Positions 53,863-64,000 of a stretch of 64,000 bases of DNA are shown here, piece by piece. A model generated the notes under the pieces. The model had not been told where the DNA came from. It searched no databases and was given only the letters and a program-made list of their open reading frames with translations. Made by a program: the position numbers and the translations under genes. Origin of the DNA: Sisyra terminalis (lineage: Eukaryota; Arthropoda; Insecta; Neuroptera; Sisyridae); assembly GCA_958496175.1 (NCBI GenBank), contig OY292275.1, forward strand, positions 40,439,701 through 40,503,700, given 5' to 3'. Each line of letters starts with the position of its first letter. Positions within the stretch are counted from its first letter, which is position 1.

Positions 53863-56491
53863 TAGTATTGTTGCAAAAATATTTTTTGTTGTAAATATAT
53901 TTATTATAAAACTCATTCTTTCTAAATAATACTAATGTAGCATTATTAAAGTAATATTTTTATAAATATGAAATTTATCTGACATGACACCATAGAAAAC
54001 AATTTGAAAAGGTTTATTTTTTTTTCTTTTAAGCTAAAAGTTTTCAAGTTCCAATTAAGCTAAATGAACTAAGGGTACGGAAACGATTTATTCTTTATTT
54101 CATTTATTGATCACAATCACTTGAAATCAAAAATTCAAGGCCAATTTGAGCTTAACGTCTTCTTGAGTCTAGACTACAAACTAATCGATTTTTATGAAAA
54201 ATAAACCCTAAAAACATCCGAGTTTGTAGAGTTCTATATTATTTTTTTTCAAAATTAGTAAGTACATACTCATTTTTTGCTCATTGTTTGATCTTTCCCC
54301 GATTCTTAACGACAAATATTTAAGAGTATATATATTTAATTACAGAAAACTTCGAACAGTTTAAAGAAAAAAACCCTTCTTTCTCACTATTCAGAACCGA
54401 AGAATGTAATTATTATACAAACGGTTTATTAATAGGCTTTTTATAACGCTTTCATCCGCTTTATCAAATCAATTCAGAAATTACTCTTTTTGTTGCCTAA
54501 GGTTAGTAAAAATGAAAAAAGGTAATTATTTATATAATATATTTATTTTGGAACAGTTACATCTACGTCAATAGAAATAAATAAATTGATCTACCAAAAA
54601 ATTAATAAAATGTAAACAATTTTTATATAAATTATAATACAATTAAAAAGCTATTTAAAAGTATAATAATAAGGAATTGTGTGTGCACAATGTGATCAAA
54701 ATGTATAAGAATAATGCCTATATGAAGTGGTTCTTTAATTATACAAAAATTAATAACAAATTTCAAAAAAAATATTCACTTTGAAATCCCTTCATCTCAT
54801 ACCAAACTCATTGAAGATTATTTACCATTACTTCGGTAACTGACCAATCGCTTTTATTAGAAAATGAAACAATAAAAATATGAATTATGAGTTGAGAAGT
54901 AAAAAAAAAAAACATGTTTAGATAGGTTTAAGTGTACTTTATAGTTATTATAAATATTAACAAATTATTTTTGAATGAGAATTTAACCATTTAAAAACTA
55001 AATCTCACATGTATTTTAAGCATTAATGCATTAGTGATTTATCTCAAAAATTAAAGCATGTTTTTGTTTACATAATTTACGATCATTAAAAGCATTAAAA
55101 ATTTAACTGCAGTTATTCTAATATTATTATTAGGAAAAAATGCGTTACGAATACCAAACAACTTTCCATTATCAAGTCAAGTTTTCTTGACAATCTACAT
55201 GATTTTTCCACAATTCCAGTCTTAGATAAATCTTACAAATAAAATAATTTTAAATGATGATTTTGTATCACAAATAAAACTTCCATCAATCTTCAGTCAA
55301 TTATCACTTATTTGATATTGTATCGCATTTTTAATTGTAACATTTGCTTTGCCTTTTAAATACTCATAAAAATAAAATAGCACATATTCGGCTATTACAC
55401 ATTCTTTGGTTTTTTAAAATAATTTTGATTTAAAAAAGATTGACAGAAAATCAAATGCTTTCTCATTTACAATTTTCAAATTGATTAATATTTACTATTT
55501 GAATAAAATGTAGACCTTTAAAATTTAAAAATACCAATATTTTTATAACTGATATTAAAAATATATTGTCCGTTTTTTGCGAATATAAACGTGTATAAAT
55601 TGTTCAAATCGCATTTGGTTATGAATTACAAAAATATTAAAAGCAAGTATAATTATTTCCCGATAGAATTAAATTTCGAAAAATTCGTATAATTTAGTAA
55701 TGCTGCACCACCTCATTTTACATGTTCTTTTTTTACAACAGTTAATGAGGTTTAAATTAAACCATTGATAATAGCAATATGCAACAAGAAATGTTATACA
55801 CTTGAATTATTTCGTCAAGTGAACCATCTGTTGATATTGATGCTAAATCATGGATTAAATTAATGTAAGTTAGGCTCTTAAATGTAAGAAAATCATGATT
55901 TTTATACTCAATTCAATTGCAAAAATTAAATTAAAGAATTTAAACCCAAAATTTTAAAATGTGACTTAAAAAATATGTTGTTTATAATCAAAAATATACA
56001 AAATAAATAACATAAATGATGTGAAACCAATAAAAGGAAGTGCAGAAATTTTTGAGACATTAAAATTGATCTCCTAATACAAAATAAAAGTATAAAATGG
56101 TTTTGACTCTTGAATACATTATAGGTAAAAATATATCGGTTAGCAATAATCAATTATTAGACGAACCTGTTTTGCAGTTATTAGTGAGTTTCATTAATTT
56201 ATGCCAACTTAAGCCACAATAAGCATTTAAATATTAATATTATATTCATTACAATACGTTTTACATTAATTTTTTTTTCTCCATTTGTGTGGCCTTGTAT
56301 AATTTTTATTGTGTCATTGACTAATTTCTTTTTTATTTTAAAAGCAAGACGAAATGTTTCAATTTCTAAACCAAATAATAAGCACCAACTATAGTATATA
56401 GTAGTATAGACAGCAACTGCTTTCGGAATTTCTTTAAGTTTTAATATAAATTAATTCAGCTTTCATCTGAAAATTGAGAAGAGAAATAAAT
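53863..56491. other. Convergent spacer between ZNF236 and Khc
   Basis: About 2.6 kb of AT-rich DNA holding both 3' UTRs. Minus-strand AATAAA occurs at 56310-56305 and 56337-56332, candidates for Khc poly(A) signals. Short frames (for example 55926-56153 minus) have no motif. No RNA gene seen. Confidence 0.5.
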
Positions 56492-59400
56492 CTAATGAGT
56501 ATTTGATTTTTTTTTTAATAATAAACCTCGATTTCCAACAGCAGGGATTGATTTGCGTTTAGCCACATCAGCGTCTGAAATAATTCTGTTGACTGGTGAC
56601 CCTGGACCGGTGCGAATGCTTACAACACCTGGAGTATGATGTTGTCCAGCACGAATAGGTTTAGCTAAAATATTAAAACATTACAAATATAGTTGTTTTA
56701 ACAATTCTGATGAAGGCGTATTAGGTAGCATTAAATGGTTTCATACCCTCAAATTTAATTTGATCGAAACTACGATAATATTATTTACGAGTAAAATTTT
56801 GAAAGGAATTAAAGGAACTGAAAAAAAATGTTAGTATGTTTCTTACCAATTTGAGCACTAGGTCCTCGACGAGTCATACTCTTTTGTCGTACAGCTTCCT
56901 TGATACGATCAACCTCAAATTGATAACGTTTTCGGTCTCGCATTGCTCCTTCTTTAGCATCACGTAAAGCTGCTTCTAACGCTTTCACACGCTCCATAGT
57001 TGCTCGCAATCGTTTCTCCAGTTTCGGTAATTCACACCGTAAATCAGCATTATCACGCACCAATTGCTTGTGTACTTTTGTCAATTGGTCCAAATTATTT
57101 TCCAAAAATGAGATCTTTTGCTTTTGAGCTAGGGAACCACCATCATCATCGTTGTCTTCAGCGGTTACGGATTTTTTGATTCGTGCCTAAATAAAACATA
57201 ATTAGTTATGAAAATTACTTTACGTTTAGTTTAATATAACTTACTTGTAAATCTTGAACAAACAGTTTGCGAAGATTGTGAAGCGTTTGTAGTTCCTTGG
57301 CGACGGTCTCCTCGAGTCCTTTGAGGTCCTTGCGCGCCTGCTCCCGCCGTTCGTTGGTTAAACTGCACACACAACGTTGTACTGAGGCACTTTTATACAC
57401 AAAACACTCACCATTGCTCTTATAATTAAGATATAACGGTCAGCAAAAACGAAAACGGTCATTGACTCACTTCACTAACAACTGCTTTTTAATTTTCTCA
57501 TAAAATTGGTGAATTTTTTTCCGAAATACACTTATATATCAATGTATATATATTATCTTCCCATCCTCGATTAAGGTGAATGGATTTCGGAAGGAATATT
57601 TAAACAATTCAATTCTGCAGTGATTGTGATTGTGAAGTGAGCAAATAAAAAAATTACATGCAAAATTTAAAATTAAACAAATATAAAAATAAATCAACGA
57701 ATAAATAATATACAAATAAAACGTTAAGGAAATGAATGGAATGGATAATGAAGGTTCTAATGCGAAATAAAACTTTTTAAATGATTACGTGAATGCTGAG
57801 TGGTATTGATATCTTTGGTACATTTCAAATATCACAATTGTAAGCAATATTTTTTTAAAAAAAAAGTAGAAAACGTTATTTACACGCAGAAAACGAAAAA
57901 TTGTAGAGAAATATAATTAATTTATAGCGGTAGGTGCTAAGTAGATACAATTTTGGCTGAAAGTAGCATAATTTTTAAGTATTGTCATTAATAGATATTT
58001 TTTTGAATTTACAACGAATTATATTGAATATTACTTCTATTTATTAAGGATTTATCAAATTTAATCTTCATATAATTGAAAACGATGTATCACTTTAGTG
58101 TGTCTACCTTTAAATACAATAACGTTTTAAGTACAAGTAGTTTTCGACTTACTCAATTTAAGTTTGACTTTTTTTGTTTAAACAATACATAAAGTATATT
58201 ATGACCAAATTTATGTAATGTGATTTACAAAAGTAAACTGTAAACATAAATTTGAACAAAAGCTAAAAAACAAAAAAAATAATGTATATGTGACTTATTT
58301 CGATCGTCAAGCAATCTCCATCATGGTCATCGAGTAGTTTTGTATCCAATCCAGTATGGATTCAATATTATTTGTTGACCACTATTTTAACGTGGATTGC
58401 TTAGCAATTGAAATTCGTATCTAGGTCAAATTGAATTGAATTTCCATTCAAGACATATTTGGCATCGTTGGCATATTACGTTGAAGTTCAATTATAAACT
58501 AACCGAAAATGTTAAACCAGAAAAGATCAATGTCATGTGTTCAAAAGTGAATAGTTCAGTTTTTTTGCAAAACTGCTTTGCCTTAAACTTTTTGCTTCTT
58601 ACAATTAAGACATTAACCGCAATACATGCATGGAAGTCGATCACCAGCAAAAGCCAATTGTTTTAGAATCTCAAAAAATACTACTAAAAATCAGTTTCGT
58701 CAGGGCAAATTGAGAATTTCTGGAATCATATATCGTAATATGTTATCCGGCCACAATAAATTAATTCATAAATGCAAAACCTAATATTTTCACTAATTCG
58801 TCGTGTCCTTAGAATTGGTACCAGATTCGGTGTAAAATAACAAATAAAGTTATTTAACATTTGAATGAACGTTCAATAATTAGTTTTAAGTAATTAAAGA
58901 GGACTTTCTAGTGTCTTCCAGGTGGTAAACGAATGACCTTGTACAAGAGCACAATTATTTGTTCAAGTATTTGATGTAATGATAATAAAATCTAGTATGA
59001 AAAATACTAATAGACACGTTAGTATTTTTACGCTAAAATGTCTAAATATTTTAAACGGCACGTCGGAGAAAATTTCTTTGGGTGACCGTAAGCAGTATTC
59101 AAATTTTGATGGAATAAACTATATTAAATATATCACGTTTAGATTTTTTTACCGATTTCAAGTAAATCAAAAAAAAAAGCAAGAACGCTTTTCTTTTCCA
59201 ACTAAGGGCTGAATTTATGAATGAGGCTTAAAAGGAGTAAGCCGATAACTACTTGTATGCAACCATTAAGTAAATGCATTATTTCTGAATCATTATTGCT
59301 GAAAATATTTCCAATATTGGATAAAGATAGCTTAAAAATAAATGTGGACTAAAAATATGTATCACATTTGAATATTAACGATTCAACATTTTTACATTTC

Positions 59401-62400
59401 AACCATTTTCAAAAATAATTAATCTGTTCAGTAAATTTATCTATTTACAAATATATATTTCTCTTTCAAAAATAGCGTCCTTTTTAAATAGTACGAGATT
59501 TATATACACGAGCAAGTTAATTACGAATAACATTGACTAGTAATTGAGATCCTACACACATAATAACAATTATTTCAATTAAGTCATCGAAAATGTGCTA
59601 GTTTAAATAATAATCATATAGTGAGGGCATTTGTGTGTCAGTAAAAAAACGGTGATCGAAATGAGAATATGGAATTGTAAGGTAGTAATATTGATCGTTC
59701 GTGGGTCTCTCGTTTTCAGTCGTTTTGCCTTTCCCATTAATACCGATGATGGTTTTTTAACAGGACTGGAGGTGGCGGAAGATGGTGGTGTGAACTGTAT
59801 TGAAGCATTTATTTGATTTTTGTACGATTTGGATAAAGGTTTGTTTTCAGATATGTTTTGAAAGAGATTAGTTGAATTATCGGTATTAAATGATGATAAA
59901 ATAGCAGAATTTTTGTTCTTTTGTGAGAAATTAGGATTGTTATCAATTTGGGATAAGTTGTGAATATGTTTAGGACTTGTGAGTGAAGGAATAACGTTTT
60001 CTGATATTATATTATTTGTTCGAGCATTTACTGACATTAATTCCTGAAGTTTCTTCGATTTTTCGCTTTCTTCTCCCTTCAGTTTTTCATAGTCGCTCTG
60101 CATTTGTTGCTGCGCCAATGATAATTTCTGATTGATACTGTAAAATAATTAAGGTTAATTGAAGCTCTTACGCGATAATTATATATAAACATACTCTTTA
60201 AGTTCATTAATTAATTGTTGTTTTTCAGAAATTTCATCACGTAATGCAGCAACTTGTTTCTGATGAACATCACGTAATTGATCCATTTGCTCTTCTAAAG
60301 CGACTCGTAATTTAGTTGCCTGTTGCTTTTCTTCAGCACTAACAGCTGAAACTTGTTCAGCTGCTTTCAATTTTGCACATTCTTCTCGAAGTGCATCAAC
60401 ATCTTCCTCTAACGTTCGTTTCTTATTTTCAGCTTCACGCATTGATTCTTGCAAACTCTTCATACGTGCTTCGTGTTGTGAAATAAGAAGTCTACAGTCT
60501 GCTAGTTCCTTTTCGTATTCAGAAACCTTCGAAAAAAGCATCTTAAAGTTATTGTATAAAATTATTATAAATTTATATTACCTTTTTATTCGTATCGCTT
60601 TGTGATGATTCCAAACCTTGACATCGTTGAGCGAGATTTTTTACTTCCGATTTCATTTTACTAATGTACAATCGTGCTACGGTAAATTCTTCTTCCAGTT
60701 TTCCACTATTGGTATCGCTACCTAGTTTCATATCATTTATATCATTTCCAATAGCGACACCCATTTCTGATAAGTCTTTAAGTAGATTGGCCAACATTTC
60801 AGTAATTCGTTTTCGTTGATGAGAGCTCATATCTTTTAATTGCTGAAGTTCAGAAGCTGTCGTGTTTAGTGTAGCTTGTTTTTGCATTAGTTCTTCGGAT
60901 AATGACTCAGCTTCTTTATTTTTGGTTTCAACTTCTTGTGACTTTTGATCATAATTAACAGCTAACTCTTCTAAAGCTTGAAGTACTTCTTTAACTTCTT
61001 CTTTAGCGCTTTCGTTTTCTTGTTGAATTCTATTCATCTCCCCTTGTAAAGCTTCGTAGTCACGTCGAGTACTGGTGATTAATTCTTCTTGTTCCATCAT
61101 TTGTTCCTTCAATTTTTCAACCAGCTGACTCTGTTGATTAATTTCTTCATCTTTTTCATCTAACTGTTGGTACAGACGTTCACGTTCTTCCTCCAGCTTA
61201 AGACGTTCTTCATTACTAATAGATCCAACCATTAGTCCACCAGGCATGGCTCTTACTGGGGCATTTGGATCAATTGTAGACACTTCCATCACTGAAATTT
61301 GTATATTTTCTTGCCATCACTTGAATTCAACTAATTAAAACAAATAATACCTGCTACTGGTGTCGTAGCATCAGCATCAGCCAAATTAACTTGTTCGTCA
61401 GGATTAACAGTTTCTCCATTTCGCCACCGGCTAAGTTCTAACTCCAATTTTTCTACCTTACCCTTCATCCGGCCGACCTTTTCTTTTTCTTTCTCATATC
61501 GTCTTTTCCATTCTTCCGCTGTAAGTTCTTCATTAACACATACAACATTCTTAACTGTTTTAGCTCTACAAGTTTAAATTATATTATAAGTATACTCAAA
61601 TCTATTTTTGTTTATTTCGGGGTCCCATCAATTTGCATACACAAAATATAATAACGATTAGTGGAGTCAAAATTAGGACGACTTATAAACAGAGAAATGA
61701 CCTGATATCAAGTATATGTTACTGTTAAAGTCCACTTTTTGTACAAAGTTGACTCTGGCTAGCCAAAGTTGATTTGGTACATATTATGTGCTATATATAA
61801 TGTATTGTAATAGATGATTTTAAGATTTTAGATAGATAGTATCAAGTTTAGTTGAGAAAAAAGAAAGTTGTGTCTAAGAGGTTTATATTCAATTTTTAGA
61901 GGTATATATAAAATTCGAAGCATACATTCTTAATTTGATGGAGTCGAGTACCCACCAACACTACCCATTTAATTTAAATTATTATATTTTCTGGATGTAT
62001 TTTATGGGGCACTTGTATGGTAAGTTTTAGTACCGTTTTCCGAAGTCCAAAGTCGATTTTGTTTCACTTTCATTAAATGATGCAGGAGAACAACAAATAA
62101 CAATAGTTGTACGAGCGTTACCTCCCAACGATTCTTGCAAAATTCTAGTTAATTTTGAATCTCTGTATGGTATGTGCGTTTTATTTCCATCGGCAAGAGC
62201 ACTGATCACATTTCCAAGGGCTGATAGTGATTTGTTAATATTTTTTGCTTCATCTAATACTGTTCCTTCAGCACCAGTTTTAGAAACCTACTCGAAAACA
62301 ATAATACTTAAATATTTTTAAAACAAATGATCATGAACCATACTTTTTCTGAACCAGCCAAATCTACTAGATATAATTTCCCTGATAATTTCTTTTGATT

Positions 62401-63041
62401 TTCTAAATTTTCTTGCTTTACATTTATTAAAAATACCGAATGGGATCGTGAAGAATGTTCATTCATATCTAAAAAAAATATTGATGGCAATTTTGTATTG
62501 AATTGAAAATATGAAAAAATTACTTGTAACTGCAATGTGTCTATTAGATTTTCCTTCTTCAATGACTTCAAACACCTCATCAGGGCTAGATACGAATCTT
62601 TCAGTAGCTCCTTTGACAAAAGGAACTCGATTTTTGTCTTCATGTACACTTAAATTAACTTTGGAAACTAAAACGGAAAAAATAAGTTGTTTTTCTGTCT
62701 TCCTTTTCTCAAAATTTGCACAGACCATCTAAAAGATCCCGAATTTTATCCATATAGATTTCAAAGTAGGAGACTTTTATATGAAATTCTAAATTTTCCT
62801 CCATCGCATAAATGTGATTGAAAATATCATTAACTATACGTGGAATGATTCCTTGCTTAGCTGGATCACCTATGACTCCTTCCATCGTGTGTGTTTTCCC
62901 CGAAGATGTTTGCCCGTAGGCAAATATAGTTCCGTTGTATCCAGCCAAAACGTCTGACACAATACTTTTTGCTGCTTCATTGTATACTTTTTCTTGTGTT
63001 GCATTTGGTTTGAAAACTTTATCGAATAAGTAAACTTTACC
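56492..63041 (-). CDS. Khc: Kinesin-1 heavy chain, 5' end outside window
   Basis: Eleven exons on the minus strand: 63041-62726, 62667-62524, 62468-62344, 62287-62034, 61565-61351, 61291-60582, 60526-60195, 60137-60036, 57362-57245, 57186-56847 and 56664-56492. Phases agree throughout and give 942 residues. Conventional KHC is about 975, so only roughly 50 N-terminal residues are missing, off the right edge. The motor has the P-loop GQTSSGKT, switch I NEHSSRSH and switch II DLAGSEK. The neck linker/neck follows [14 protein letters not shown] long coiled coil includes the light-chain-binding stretch [20 protein letters not shown] and [15 protein letters not shown]. The tail has the autoinhibitory QIAKPIR. 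It is a plus-end-directed microtubule motor for organelles and mRNPs. The last 11 residues ([11 protein letters not shown]) are unlike the family tail I recall, so a further 3' exon is possible. Confidence 0.95.
58210..58430. repeat. Dispersed repeat family, copy C
   Basis: ATGTGATTTACAAAAGTAAA, CTGTAAACATAAATTTGAAC and AAAAGC are followed by TTATTTCGATCGTCAAGCAA and TGGTCATCGAGTAG. The last part is bounded by imperfect inverted repeats: GACTTATTTCGATCGTCAAG at 58291-58310, and at 58396-58424 a segment reading ATACGAATTTCAATTGCTAA on the other strand. This is the fullest copy and looks like a MITE. It lies in a Khc intron. Confidence 0.55.
59603..60035 (-). CDS. Khc in-frame read-through tail (possible alternative 3' exon)
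   Basis: If the donor at 60035 is not used, the Khc frame stays open for about 144 more codons before a TAA at 59605-59603. The predicted tail is rich in Ser, Asn, Lys and Pro. It includes [19 protein letters not shown] and [10 protein letters not shown], and ends in a hydrophobic stretch. The 59690-59830 part has a noticeably higher GC content and coding-like codons. By chance alone such a long open run in AT-rich intron is unlikely. The product would keep the motor and most of the stalk but lose the light-chain-binding region and the QIAKPIR autoinhibitory motif. I see no canonical poly(A) signal close downstream. Transcription evidence is needed before calling an isoform. Confidence 0.3.
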
Positions 63042-64000
63042 CTGAAAAAAAGTGAAATAATATTAGTATCATTGCGAAAAATTCCTCTAAGTTCACGGTA
63101 TTCTCACGTTTTTTCAAAAGAAAAAATATTAATTTTCAAATAAATAATTTATGAAGCATGCAGATAAAATTCTTGCGTGCAAACAAATAAATCTTATAAG
63201 ATTCCTTCATTGTTTGATTAAGATTCATGCATAGCCAGAAAATGCTGAGAATTTTCTTATCGATCAAACAAAATGCAATTTTGAGAATCAAAATTGCAAA
63301 AATAATGGTAAATATTTAAACGATTCAATGGAACACTAATTTATCCAAATTAAAGTTTTTTACAATACAGAATTTTCTTGAAATGCACTGTAATTTAAAA
63401 GCAACATGAACCCTTGGGTCTTCGACGGAATCTAATTTTATATTTTTACGTGAAAAAAAATATTTGTCATAAAAGCAATAATTTATTTAGAGCGATGATA
63501 CAATGGTTAAACAAGATTAGTCAGCTAAGATATTTTTAATTAGAATTTAAATTGAACTGTGATGCTCCCCAGATGTGATCTGATTTAAGATTTAAATAAA
63601 GAACCATAAGTAAAAAAAATACAACACGTTGAATTCAATGTAAGTAATGATCTTTAGAAATTTGTATACGTAATAAAAAATGAAAGTTTTAGTTTACCTT
63701 CAATATTTAATGCTTTTTTAATGTGTATGACTCATTGTAAAATGAGCAATAAATAAGATCAATGAAAAATAAAAGATTAAGATTAGAAATTGAAATAAAT
63801 GATTCTTTATAAGTTATTTTATTAACAATGATTAAATAAAACTGTAAAATTATCAGTGAAAGAAAGGAATTAATGATTCCAAAAATAGAGATTTAATTAA
63901 TTTAATTGTTATTATTACTTATAAGAAAAACGATGAAATCTTAAAGAGCGTGATGTCTTCTGAACAGTTAATTAATGTTGTCAATAAAGATTAAATTTAG
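63042..64000 (-). other. Khc intron continuing out of the window
   Basis: AT-rich sequence upstream of the acceptor TTTTTTTCAG at 63042. I searched it for the missing motor N-terminus (the strand preceding KVYLFDKVF) and found nothing, so that exon must lie further right. Confidence 0.6.

Larger units (their letters stand above)
57363..60035 (-). other. Khc intron 8 with donor GTCAGT
   Basis: A 2.67-kb intron. The donor is AAT|GTCAGT and the acceptor GTGTGTGCAG. Splicing here makes [14 protein letters not shown], exactly the spacing in the insect kinesin I recall, so this weak-looking donor is the right one. The intron holds an in-frame read-through (next entry) and dispersed repeat copy C. 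Otherwise nothing recognised. Confidence 0.7.

Noticed and set aside
62511..62732. 73-codon plus-strand frame
   Set aside because: Antisense shadow of a Khc motor exon.

Overview
This window looks like AT-rich nuclear DNA from an insect. Every recognisable gene is a conserved animal gene split by GT-AG introns, the best matches I can recall are insect-like, and the gene-poor parts hold decayed transposons of the kinds common in insect genomes. I cannot name the species. All identifications come from reading translated motifs and joining exons by hand. No database search was run.

Layout. 1-18.7 kb has no host gene I can support. It is a transposon graveyard: a hAT-like MITE, a broken Helitron helicase with a recognisable 3' end, a degraded DDE transposase, a tRNA-like SINE piece, and two different LINE reverse-transcriptase fragments. 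18.7-33.3 kb (minus) is the bHLH-leucine zipper factor AP-4 (Drosophila cropped), 3 coding exons with an 11-kb intron. That intron contains repeats and a GC-rich island with a CACGTG E-box. 35.1-40.3 kb (minus) is Sfmbt: FCS zinc finger, four MBT repeats and a SAM domain in 5 coding exons. 42.9-43.5 kb (plus) is the complex I subunit NDUFA6/B14 (3 exons). 44.0-45.4 kb (minus) is an uninterrupted secreted serine carboxypeptidase. 46.3-53.9 kb (plus) is one 19-exon gene for a 20-finger C2H2 protein that I identify as the ZNF236 orthologue. 56.5-63.0 kb (minus) is kinesin-1 heavy chain (Khc). Its first exon or exons lie beyond the right edge.

The genes do not form a functional pathway. They are ordinary neighbours: two chromatin/transcription regulators, one mitochondrial subunit, one lysosomal or secreted peptidase, one zinc-finger factor and one motor protein. 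NDUFA6 and the carboxypeptidase converge. The carboxypeptidase and ZNF236 diverge from a roughly 0.9-kb shared upstream region.

The most interesting unexplained signal is in Khc. A kinesin exon with a weak GTCAGT donor stays open in frame for about 144 codons into the intron. It would replace the light-chain-binding and autoinhibitory tail by a Ser/Asn/Pro-rich basic tail. Other points worth a look are the Myc-type E-box island in the AP-4 intron, a 13-bp inverted repeat in the AP-4 3' region, and a small dispersed repeat family with at least three copies.
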